Origin: Streptomyces sp. Root1304
GTDB lineage: Bacteria > Actinomycetota > Actinomycetes > Streptomycetales > Streptomycetaceae
DNA length: 64,000 nucleotides
NCBI RefSeq assembly: GCF_001426405.1
Contig: NZ_LMEP01000002.1
Location: forward strand, 63,161 to 127,160
Reading direction: 5' to 3'
Below, one piece after another: positions 1-6,759 of this stretch. Under the pieces are notes generated by a model. The model did no database searches. It saw only the letters and a program-made list of their open reading frames with translations, and was not told the origin of the DNA. The position numbers and the translations under genes are program-made. Every line of letters begins with the position of its first letter. Within the stretch, counting starts at the first letter, position 1.

Positions 1-28
1 TGCCCAGAACCGGACATTTGACCCCGAA

Positions 29-1108
29 TCACTCCGCCTTCGCGGCCGAACCGTTCGTCAGGTCGAGGCTCTGACCAGGCAGGATGAGGTTCGGATCGAT
101 GCCCACGGTCCCGCGGTTGGCGTCATAGAGCGCCGTCCAGCCTCCGGGGAGTTCGTTCTCCTGCGCGATGTCGGACAGGCTGTCACCCGGCCGCACGGTG
201 TACGCGCCCGAAGTGCCGGAAGTGTCCGTTGCGCCCGAATCCTTCGTGGCGTCAGGGGCGGGCTTCGCCGCGGTGTCCTCCGCCAGCTCGACACCGGTCG
301 AGGCGTGTCGGCCCGATTCGGGCGAAGTGTCCGGCTTCGCGCTCCCCTCCGGAGCGGCCCCGCCCCGGTGCTTCCCGGTCCCGGGAGTGGCCGACGACAC
401 GTCACCACCCGGCAGGCCGGGCGTAACGGATGTGTCCGGCGTAACCGACGTATCGGGCACTGCCGGAGTGGTCGGCGCGCCGGGGGTCACCGGCGTGGTG
501 GGCGTACCCGGCGTCGTGGCCGCCGGAGGCGTCGTCGGCGCGGTCGGGGTCACCGGCGCGGCCGGCGTGCCGGGAGCGGCGGGCGTGGCCGTACGGGCGT
601 CCTGCTCCGCCCCCGGCGTCGCCGTCCCCGCGGTGTCGGAGGACGGCAGGCCCGAGGTCCGGTTCGACTCGGCGACCGGGCCCGTGGAGGCCTTCGGCAG
701 CGCGGTCGGGCCCGGGTTCACTCCGGGGGCCGTGCCGTCGTTCTTCAGGCCGGCGATCGGAGCGCAGGTCGCCCACTCCAGGGAGCCCTTCGCGAGCGCC
801 TTCTCGGCCACCGCGATCTGCTGGGCGCGGCTGGCCAGGTCGGGGCTGGGCGCGTACACCAGACCGCCGTGGCGCTCCCAGCTGTCCTGGGTGAACTGGA
901 GCCCGCCGTACATGCCGTTGCCGAAGTTGGCGCTCCACTGGCCGCCGGACTCGCACTCGGCGACCCGGTCCCAGGTGGCGGCGTCGGCGGCGGAGGCGGA
1001 TCCGGTGGCGAGCAGCGGCAGCGCCATGGCGGATCCGGTCACGCCCGCGGCGACGACGAGGGCGGGGGCCTGACGGGGGCGACGGTGTCGTCCGTTCCCG
1101 GAACGCAT
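29..1108 (-). CDS. Resuscitation-promoting factor-like transglycosylase with LysM domain
   Basis: Secreted peptidoglycan-cleaving enzyme of the Rpf family, expected to act in the cell wall during spore germination or growth. From the ATG at 1108 (preceded by AAAGG) the product is 359 aa. It has an Arg-rich N-terminus and hydrophobic signal peptide ending near ASAADA (about residue 40), then an Rpf domain (about 42-120) with the AECESGGQW motif; by alignment to known Rpfs the catalytic glutamate is the one in CES (E53). A linker of about 180 residues rich in Pro, Thr, Ala and Gly follows, then a LysM domain (about 303-350, YTVRPGDSLSDIA). A longer frame begins upstream but lacks a signal-peptide-like start. 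The P450 gene lies upstream on the same strand. The linker is DNA-repetitive and probably varies between strains. Family certain; which Streptomyces paralogue (RpfA or RpfC type) is not. Confidence 0.9.
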   Translation of the reverse strand: MRSGNGRHRRPRQAPALVVAAGVTGSAMALPLLATGSASAADAATWDRVAECESGGQWSANFGNGMYGGLQFTQDSWERHGGLVYAPSPDLASRAQQIAVAEKALAKGSLEWATCAPIAGLKNDGTAPGVNPGPTALPKASTGPVAESNRTSGLPSSDTAGTATPGAEQDARTATPAAPGTPAAPVTPTAPTTPPAATTPGTPTTPVTPGAPTTPAVPDTSVTPDTSVTPGLPGGDVSSATPGTGKHRGGAAPEGSAKPDTSPESGRHASTGVELAEDTAAKPAPDATKDSGATDTSGTSGAYTVRPGDSLSDIAQENELPGGWTALYDANRGTVGIDPNLILPGQSLDLTNGSAAKAE

Positions 1109-1202
1109 AGGAGCGCCTTTCGCGTGACGGCTGAGACTGCCGCGAAACGTAGCCGCATTCGAACACTCATCACAAGTCGGCGGCCGCACGATCACGCGAA
1201 GA

Positions 1203-1214
1203 TCACATTCGTGA
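1203..1214. promoter_or_regulatory. Inverted repeat TCAC-N4-GTGA upstream of rpf-like gene
   Basis: The 129 bases between the rpf-like start (1108) and the P450 stop (1238) contain TCACATTCGTGA, with a second GATCAC copy about 13 bases to the left. This is a possible operator. I see no c-di-AMP (ydaO) riboswitch core here, although such a switch controls one Streptomyces rpf gene. Confidence 0.3.
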
Positions 1215-1237
1215 CGGCACGTCAGTTCACCGCGGGT

Positions 1238-2614
1238 TCACGGGAGACGTACGGATGGGGAGAACTCCACCGGAAGAGTGCGCAATCCCCGCATGATGAG
1301 CCCGCCGCGCCACCGCAGTTCGTCCGGATCGGCGGCAAGTCGCAGGTCCGGAAGCCGAGTCAGCAGGGTGGCCAGCGCCGTCTGCCCTTCGAGGCGGGCG
1401 AGCGGCGCGCCCAGGCAGTAGTGGATGCCGTGGCCGTATCCGAGGTGCTGGTTGTCGCGGCGGGCGAGGTCGAGGACGTCCGGCCCGTCGAACCGCTCCG
1501 GGTCGCGGTCGGCGGCGGCGAGCACCACGAGCACCGGGTCGCCCGCCGGGATCTCCTGGCCGCCGATGGCCAGGTTCCGGGTGGCGTACCGCCAGGTGGC
1601 CATCTCCACGGGCCCGTCGTACCGCAGCAGCTCCTCGATGCCGGTCTCCAGGAGTCCGGTCTCCCCGGCGGCGATCGACTGCTGGAGCCGCTCGCGCTGC
1701 TCGGGGTTGCGGAGAAGTGCGTAAAGTCCGTTTCCGACCAAATTTACGGTGGTTTCGAAGCCGGCGAAGAGCAGGATGAAGGCCATGGCGGCGGCCTCGT
1801 TCTCGGTGAGGTGCTCGCCGTGGTCGGAGGCCTTGATGAGCCCCGAGATGAGGTCGTCCCCGGGTTCCTCGCGCTTGCGGTGGATCAGCTCGGCGAGGTA
1901 GCCGCGCATCTTCTTGACCGACCGGGCGACCCCGCCGCGCGGCCCGCCGCCGTGCCGGATCATCATCCCGGCCCAGTCGCGGAAGTCGTCCTGGTCCTCC
2001 TCGGGCACGCCGAGCAGGTCGCAGATGGCGTAGATGGGGAGCGGGAAGGCGAACTCGTGGATGAGGTCCGCGCTCCCCTTCTCCACGAAGGAGTCGATGA
2101 GCCGGTCGGTCAGCTCCTGCACGCGCGGCGCGAACTCGGCGACCCGGCGCGGGGTGAAGGCCTTGGAGACGAGCCGCCGCAGCCGGGTGTGGTCCGGCGG
2201 GTCGATGTTGAGCAGATGCGTCATCAGCTCGGCCTTGCGCTCGCCCGGGATGCCCGTCTTGCCCTTGGCGTGCGGGGACTCGTCGTGGTGCGCGGGGTTC
2301 TTGGAGAGCCGCTGGTCGGCGAGGGCCTGCCGGGCGTCGGCGTACCGGGTCACGAGCCAGGCCTCGACCCCGCTGGGGAGCGTCGTGCGGTGCACGGGCG
2401 CGTGGGCGCGGAGCCACGCGTACGCCGGGTACGGATCGCTCGCGAACTCCCAGGTGAAGAGCTCGGGCGCGGGGGGCCGGGCATCGGCCGCGGCGCCGCC
2501 GACGGGGCAGGAGGCGGGCGCGGCGACGGGCTCCGGGGCGGGCTCCGGGGCGGGCGCGGAAGAAGGCTCGGGGGTGGGCTCGGAGGTGGGGCCGGTGCCG
2601 GGGGTGGTGCTCAC
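1238..2614 (-). CDS. Cytochrome P450 (CYP107 family)
   Basis: Soluble haem monooxygenase of 458 aa, GTG start. Visible motifs in order: a Pro/Glu/Ala-rich N-terminal extension (about 40 residues), the I-helix oxygen-binding stretch FAGFETT, the K-helix ELLR, and the haem-ligand loop GHGIHYCLG with Cys400. It has the same position next to rpf as S. coelicolor SCO3099 (CYP107U1), which is reported to be needed for sporulation; orthology is inferred from position and motifs. Redox partners are not encoded nearby, although a flavohaemoprotein with a ferredoxin-reductase-like module is divergent at 2694. The codons for the I-helix region (about 1695-1755) are unusually AT-rich (GTA, AAT, TTG, CTT, GCA) compared with the rest of the gene. 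The substrate is unknown. Confidence 0.9.
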   Translation of the reverse strand: MSTTPGTGPTSEPTPEPSSAPAPEPAPEPVAAPASCPVGGAAADARPPAPELFTWEFASDPYPAYAWLRAHAPVHRTTLPSGVEAWLVTRYADARQALADQRLSKNPAHHDESPHAKGKTGIPGERKAELMTHLLNIDPPDHTRLRRLVSKAFTPRRVAEFAPRVQELTDRLIDSFVEKGSADLIHEFAFPLPIYAICDLLGVPEEDQDDFRDWAGMMIRHGGGPRGGVARSVKKMRGYLAELIHRKREEPGDDLISGLIKASDHGEHLTENEAAAMAFILLFAGFETTVNLVGNGLYALLRNPEQRERLQQSIAAGETGLLETGIEELLRYDGPVEMATWRYATRNLAIGGQEIPAGDPVLVVLAAADRDPERFDGPDVLDLARRDNQHLGYGHGIHYCLGAPLARLEGQTALATLLTRLPDLRLAADPDELRWRGGLIMRGLRTLPVEFSPSVRLP

Positions 2615-2693
2615 CCCCCGACCGTACAGGCAGGCCCGGACGGCGGGGTTGTGGAGATCCTGTGATCACGGAGGGGGGTGGTGCCCTAGATTC

Positions 2694-3932
2694 GTGCCGG
2701 TGGATCCCCAGACGCTCAGAAGCACGTTCGCGGTCGTCGAGAGACGGGCCGAACACGCCGTCACCTTCTTCTACTCGCATCTCTTCTGGCACAACCCGGG
2801 CGTCCGCGAACTGTTCCCCGAGGACCTGCGGCCCCAGCGCGACCGGCTGTTCGCCGCGCTGACCCATGTCGTGGCCCATCTGGAGGACCCGGCGCTCGCC
2901 GCCTACCTGGGCCGCCTCGGCCGCGACCACCGCAAGTTCCTCGCCTCCCCCGCCCTGTACGCGGCGGTCGGGACGAGCCTGCTGGCCGCTTTCGCGCACG
3001 CGGCGGGCCCCGTCTGGACGGTGGAGGCCGAGAAGGCCTGGGCCGAGGCGTACGGGCACGTGGCCGATCTGATGCTGGCGGGCGCCGAGGAGGCGGCCGG
3101 GGCCGGGGAGCCGGCCTGGTGGGACACGGACGTCGTCCGGCACGAGCGGTTCGGCGAGGACCTGGCGGTCCTGACCCTGCGGCCCCGGCGGCCCCTGCCG
3201 TTCCTGCCCGGCCAGTACGTCAGCGTCAGCTCGCCGCGGGTGCCGCGCGTCTGGCGCACGTACTCCCTCGCGGACGCGCCCCGTGCGGACGGCACGGTGG
3301 AGCTCCACGTGAGCCGTATCCGGGGCGGCGCGATGAGCACGGCGCTGGTCGACGCGACGCGGCCGGGCGAGACGCTGCGGCTGAGCGCGCCCGACGGCGG
3401 TCTGGTCGCGCGGACGGAGCGGGGCGGTCTCCGCACGTATATATGCGCGGGTACGGGCTGGGCGCCGGTGCGCGCCCTCCTGGCGGAGGCGGCGGAGGCC
3501 GAGCCGGAGCTGAAGGGCCGGCTGTTCGTGGTGGCGCGCGCGAAGGAGTACCTGTACGGGCGGCGGGACGCGGAGCGGCTGAAGGAACGTCTCGGCGGGC
3601 TCAGCGTCACCTACATCACCTCGGCCCCCGGCCACGGCAAGGACCAGGCGACCGAACGTCTCCTCCAGGCGCTGCGGGCGTGTGTGCACTGGCCTGCCCA
3701 CGACGTGTACCTGGCCGGTCCGCCCGGCTTCCTCACGGAGGTCGTCGAGGCCCTCGTCGAGCTGGGCACCGACCCGGACCGCATCCACCACGACACGCTG
3801 TCCCCGGTGGGCCGCTTCACCGTCCGCCCGAACACCGCGGCCGAACGCCTCCTGGGCCCGCCCCCACCGCTCTGGCACAACCCGGAGGCCCGCGCCCCGC
3901 GCGCGCGTGGAGCGGCTTTTCCTACGGCGTGA
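2694..3932 (+). CDS. Flavohaemoprotein (globin + FAD/NAD reductase), nitric oxide dioxygenase-like
   Basis: A 412 aa two-module protein. Residues 1-135 form a globin domain with a B10-type Tyr27 and a probable proximal His79. Residues about 145-250 form a ferredoxin-reductase FAD domain with RTYS at 188-191, and residues about 250-370 form an NAD(P)-binding domain with GTGWAP at 253-258. The family (Hmp) oxidises NO to nitrate with O2 and NAD(P)H, and can also pass electrons to other acceptors. The C-terminal Pro/Arg-rich tail of about 40 aa is atypical. The start is uncertain: GTG at 2694 or 2700, with GGAGGGGGG about 15-20 bases upstream. It is divergent from the P450, and its stop overlaps the 3' end of mazG by 11 bases. 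NO detoxification is the default function; a role as the P450 reductase is a weaker alternative. Confidence 0.85.
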   Translation: MPVDPQTLRSTFAVVERRAEHAVTFFYSHLFWHNPGVRELFPEDLRPQRDRLFAALTHVVAHLEDPALAAYLGRLGRDHRKFLASPALYAAVGTSLLAAFAHAAGPVWTVEAEKAWAEAYGHVADLMLAGAEEAAGAGEPAWWDTDVVRHERFGEDLAVLTLRPRRPLPFLPGQYVSVSSPRVPRVWRTYSLADAPRADGTVELHVSRIRGGAMSTALVDATRPGETLRLSAPDGGLVARTERGGLRTYICAGTGWAPVRALLAEAAEAEPELKGRLFVVARAKEYLYGRRDAERLKERLGGLSVTYITSAPGHGKDQATERLLQALRACVHWPAHDVYLAGPPGFLTEVVEALVELGTDPDRIHHDTLSPVGRFTVRPNTAAERLLGPPPPLWHNPEARAPRARGAAFPTA

Positions 3933-4887
3933 CGCCCTCCGCCGCGCGGATCGCGTCCCGGTACGTGCGGGCCGCCGCGCGCAGGGCGGCCTCCGGGTCC
4001 ACTCCCCCGGCCTCCGCCCGTACCGCGAGGGCCAGGAGTTCGTAGCCGATGCCCTCGCCGTCCGGTACGGACACGTCGAGGCCCGCCGTCCGGGCCCGGC
4101 TGCCGAGCTTCGCCGCGAGGGCCAGCCCCGGCTGGCCGAGCGGCACGCCGTCCGTCACGGACTCCCGCTGCTTCTCGACGGCCTTGGTGCGCAGCCAGTG
4201 CTCCCGCACCTCCTCCGGCGTCTCGGCGGTCTCGTCGCCGAAGACGTGCGGGTGGCGGAGGACCAGCTTCTCGACGAGGGTGCCGGCGACGTCGTCCACG
4301 GAGAACGGCTCCTCCGCGTCCTCCTCGGCGATCCGGGCGTGGAAGACGACCTGGAGCAGGACGTCCCCCAGCTCCTCGCGCAGCTCGTGCCGGTCGCCGT
4401 CCTCGATCGCCTCGACGAGTTCGTACGACTCCTCGATGGCGTACTTGGCGAGCCCCCGGTGCGTCTGCCGCGAGGACCAGGGGCATTCGCGCCGGATGCG
4501 GTCCATGATCTGCACGAGGTCGAGCAGCCGGGCGCCGGGCAGGTCGTACGAGCCGGGCAGCAGTTCCAGGTCCGGCATGGTGAGCCGGCCGGAGCCGGCG
4601 AGCCTGGCGAGGCCGTCGGTGAGGGCGCGGTCGCCCTCGCCGGAGGGCAGGACGAGGACCGTACGGCCTCCGGCGCAGGCGGCGACGAGCTCCTCGGCGG
4701 TGGGCCGCAGGTGCTCGACGGCGACCCCGGCCTCCCGCAGGTACGGCAGCTGGGGGTGGTGCTCGTCGGGGCAGAGCACCCGGTCCGCGGTGCGCAGCGC
4801 CTGCCAGGCGGGCCAGGACAGCAGTCCGGGCGCCACACGGTGGCTGGCGGTGAGCAGGACGATGCGGCCGGGGCTCTCAGTTGTCAC
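3922..4887 (-). CDS. mazG: Nucleoside triphosphate pyrophosphohydrolase MazG
   Basis: A 321 aa housecleaning enzyme that hydrolyses (d)NTPs, probably non-canonical ones, to NMP and pyrophosphate. The N-terminal 115 residues are a divergent tetrapyrrole-methylase-like domain as in YabN/MazG fusions, without an obvious SAM loop. The C-terminal MazG domain carries the Mg-binding signature EESYE (152-156) and EELGD (171-175), followed by VLRHPHVFGDE. Only one clear all-alpha MazG domain is seen, as in mycobacterial MazG, rather than the tandem E. coli form. The gene overlaps the flavohaemoprotein tail-to-tail by 11 bases. The SurA-like gene lies 20 bases upstream of its start on the same strand, so the two are probably co-transcribed. 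Confidence 0.9.
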   Translation of the reverse strand: MTTESPGRIVLLTASHRVAPGLLSWPAWQALRTADRVLCPDEHHPQLPYLREAGVAVEHLRPTAEELVAACAGGRTVLVLPSGEGDRALTDGLARLAGSGRLTMPDLELLPGSYDLPGARLLDLVQIMDRIRRECPWSSRQTHRGLAKYAIEESYELVEAIEDGDRHELREELGDVLLQVVFHARIAEEDAEEPFSVDDVAGTLVEKLVLRHPHVFGDETAETPEEVREHWLRTKAVEKQRESVTDGVPLGQPGLALAAKLGSRARTAGLDVSVPDGEGIGYELLALAVRAEAGGVDPEAALRAAARTYRDAIRAAEGVTP

Positions 4888-4906
4888 CCCTCGAACCTAC
4901 AACGGC

Positions 4907-5551
4907 TCAGGCACCGGCCGGGACGGCGCCGGGGTCCTGGCTGAGCTGCCGCAGCCAGGGCGCCGTGGTGTCGGTGAGCCGGACCTGTGCGTCGTCCCAG
5001 GAGCCGTAGCGCGGGTTCACGTCGATGCCGAGGGACTTGGACGCGGCCGAGAAGACCTCGGTCAGCTTCTTCTGGCCCTCGGGGCTGTCGGTGACGCCCA
5101 GCTTGGCGGCGATCTTGTTCATGAGGACGTTGCGGCGGACCAGGTCGTCGATCTGGCCGGGGGCCACGCCCTGCTCCTGGAGGAGGACGGCGGCGAGCTG
5201 GTCCTCGCCGCCGCTCTGGCGGACGAAGGCGGTGCGGGTCTGCTGGAGGTCGGCGCGGGTGGCGCTGACGCCGTTGTCCGCGGCGACCTTGTCGACGACC
5301 TTGTCGAAGATCATGACGTTGAGCTTGCGGCGGGGCAGGTCGCCGGTGGCCTGCACCAGCTGGGCGGCCTGCGGGGAGCGGTCCTGCGCGGTGCGGACGT
5401 CCGCCACCTGTGCCTGGAGGCTGGAGACGTCGATCCGTTCGCCGCCGACGACGGCCGCCGCTCCTGGGTGGGCGTCACTGCCGCAGGCGGTGAGCAGCGG
5501 GGCCGCGGCGAGGAGCGCGGCGGTGACGGTGAGCGCGGTGCGGCGGTGCAA
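4907..5551 (-). CDS. SurA N-terminal-domain lipoprotein (extracytoplasmic chaperone-like)
   Basis: A 214 aa exported lipoprotein. The signal peptide ends in the lipobox LLTAC with lipidated Cys23. The rest resembles the SurA/PrsA N-terminal chaperone module (AAVVGGERIDVSSLQAQV near residues 33-50, then helices). No parvulin peptidyl-prolyl isomerase domain follows, so it is probably a folding or holdase factor on the outer face of the membrane rather than an isomerase. It is upstream of mazG on the same strand with a 19-base gap. This is the conserved neighbour between mazG and mfd in streptomycetes as I recall it. Confidence 0.8.
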   Translation of the reverse strand: MHRRTALTVTAALLAAAPLLTACGSDAHPGAAAVVGGERIDVSSLQAQVADVRTAQDRSPQAAQLVQATGDLPRRKLNVMIFDKVVDKVAADNGVSATRADLQQTRTAFVRQSGGEDQLAAVLLQEQGVAPGQIDDLVRRNVLMNKIAAKLGVTDSPEGQKKLTEVFSAASKSLGIDVNPRYGSWDDAQVRLTDTTAPWLRQLSQDPGAVPAGA

Positions 5552-5630
5552 AGGAGCCTCCCGGGCGGTCGTGCGTCAGTGGAACGACCTTGCGGTGATC
5601 GATGGTAGGGAGTCGCCGGGGCCGGAGCCA

Positions 5631-6626
5631 CTACTTCGGTGCGACTGTTTCCCACAACGACTCACCCGTACGCCGGGTGTCGGTCCGCATCACGTCCTTC
5701 TCGTACCCCTCGTGGGTCTCCTTCACCAGGTAGTGGGGGCGGCGCTTCACCTCGTAGTAGATGCGGCCGACGTATTCGCCGATCAGCCCGACCATCACCA
5801 TCTGCACGCCGGCGAGGGCGGTGACGGCGACGAGGAGGGTGACGTAGCCGGGTGTGTCGACGCCGTTGACCAGCGCGTCCCCGACGATCCAGGCCGCGTA
5901 GCCGAGGGCGACGAGGACGAGCAGGAAGCCGAGGTGGACGGCGGCCCTGAGCGGCTTGTTGTTGAAGGAGAGGAGGCCGTCGAGGCCGTAGTTGAGGAGT
6001 TTGCCGAAGGTCCACTTGGAGCGGCCCTGCTCGCGGACGGCGTTCTCGTACGAGAAGGTCGTCGTCCGGAAACCGACCCAGGAGAACAGGCCCTTGGAGA
6101 AGCGGTTGTACTCGCCGAGGCCGAGGACCGCGTCCACGGTGCGGCGGGACAGGAGCCGGAAGTCGCCGACGCCGTCGACCAGCTCGACGTCGACGAGCCG
6201 GTTGATCGCCCGGTAGTAGAGCCGGGCGGTGAGGGTGCGGGTGACGCGGTCGCCCTCGCGGGTGCGGCGGGCGACGACCTGGTCGTACCCCTCGGCGTGC
6301 AGGGCGACCATGCGGTGCACGAGTTCGGGCGGGTGCTGGAGGTCGGCGTCCATGATGACGACGGCGTCGCCGGCGGCGTCGCGGAGACCGGCCAGCATCG
6401 CCGCCTCCTTGCCGAAGTTACGGCTGAAGGAGACGTAGCGGACGTGTCGGGAGTCGCGCGCGGCGAGCTCCTGGAGGAGTGGGAGCGTCCCGTCCCGGCT
6501 TCCGTCGTCCACGTAGACGATCTCGAACTCACCGTCGAGCCTGGCGAGTTCGTCGGTCACGTGGTCGTGGAAACGGGCGAGGACGTCCTCCTCGTTGAAG
6601 CACGGGACGACGATCGAGAGCAGCAC
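5631..6626 (-). CDS. GT2 family polyprenyl-phosphate glycosyltransferase (CsbB/GtrB/DPM1-like)
   Basis: Membrane-anchored family 2 glycosyltransferase that loads a sugar from a nucleotide donor onto a polyprenyl phosphate. Seen: the N-terminal SIVVPCFNEED, EIVYVDDGSRDG, VIMDADLQHPPE (DXD-like metal site), QVVARRTREGD, and two C-terminal membrane helices (around LGFLLVLVALGYAAW and YVTLLVAVTALAG) as in GtrB/CsbB. The GTG at 6626 places VLLSIVVPCFNEE at the N-terminus, the usual position; the longer frame to 6689 has no better ribosome site. In Bacillus, CsbB works with the multispanning protein YfhO to glycosylate lipoteichoic acid. Here a YfhO-family gene is divergent 125 bases away, so this pair probably adds a sugar to an extracellular envelope polymer. 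Confidence 0.85.
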   Translation of the reverse strand: MLLSIVVPCFNEEDVLARFHDHVTDELARLDGEFEIVYVDDGSRDGTLPLLQELAARDSRHVRYVSFSRNFGKEAAMLAGLRDAAGDAVVIMDADLQHPPELVHRMVALHAEGYDQVVARRTREGDRVTRTLTARLYYRAINRLVDVELVDGVGDFRLLSRRTVDAVLGLGEYNRFSKGLFSWVGFRTTTFSYENAVREQGRSKWTFGKLLNYGLDGLLSFNNKPLRAAVHLGFLLVLVALGYAAWIVGDALVNGVDTPGYVTLLVAVTALAGVQMVMVGLIGEYVGRIYYEVKRRPHYLVKETHEGYEKDVMRTDTRRTGESLWETVAPK

Positions 6627-6740
6627 CCGACCACGACAACGGAGCGCGGTGACCCGGCCGGTCCACCGGAGTGGCGCCGAGACGACCATTGCGTGAACGG
6701 GGCGGCCGGGGGGCGGACTTCCGGGCGGGACCGAGGCATA

Positions 6741-6759
6741 TTCGGCATGTCATGCCGAA
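6741..6759. promoter_or_regulatory. Perfect 19-bp palindrome over the yfhO-like start codon
   Basis: TTCGGCATG and CATGCCGAA form a perfect 9-bp inverted repeat around a single central T. It lies in the divergent GT2/YfhO interval, and the right arm contains the YfhO ATG (6752). It could be an operator controlling both genes, or an mRNA hairpin that hides the start codon. Confidence 0.55.

Noticed and set aside
1109..1237. c-di-AMP (ydaO) riboswitch upstream of the rpf-like gene
   Set aside because: Only 129 bases are available and I could not find the conserved core; an inverted repeat is reported instead.
305..2665. 786-aa open frame on the + strand over the rpf-like and P450 genes
   Set aside because: Shadow frame: Arg/Gly/Val/Asp-rich composition from GC-rich codons read in reverse, with no domain. 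The opposite strand carries clear Rpf, LysM and P450 motifs.
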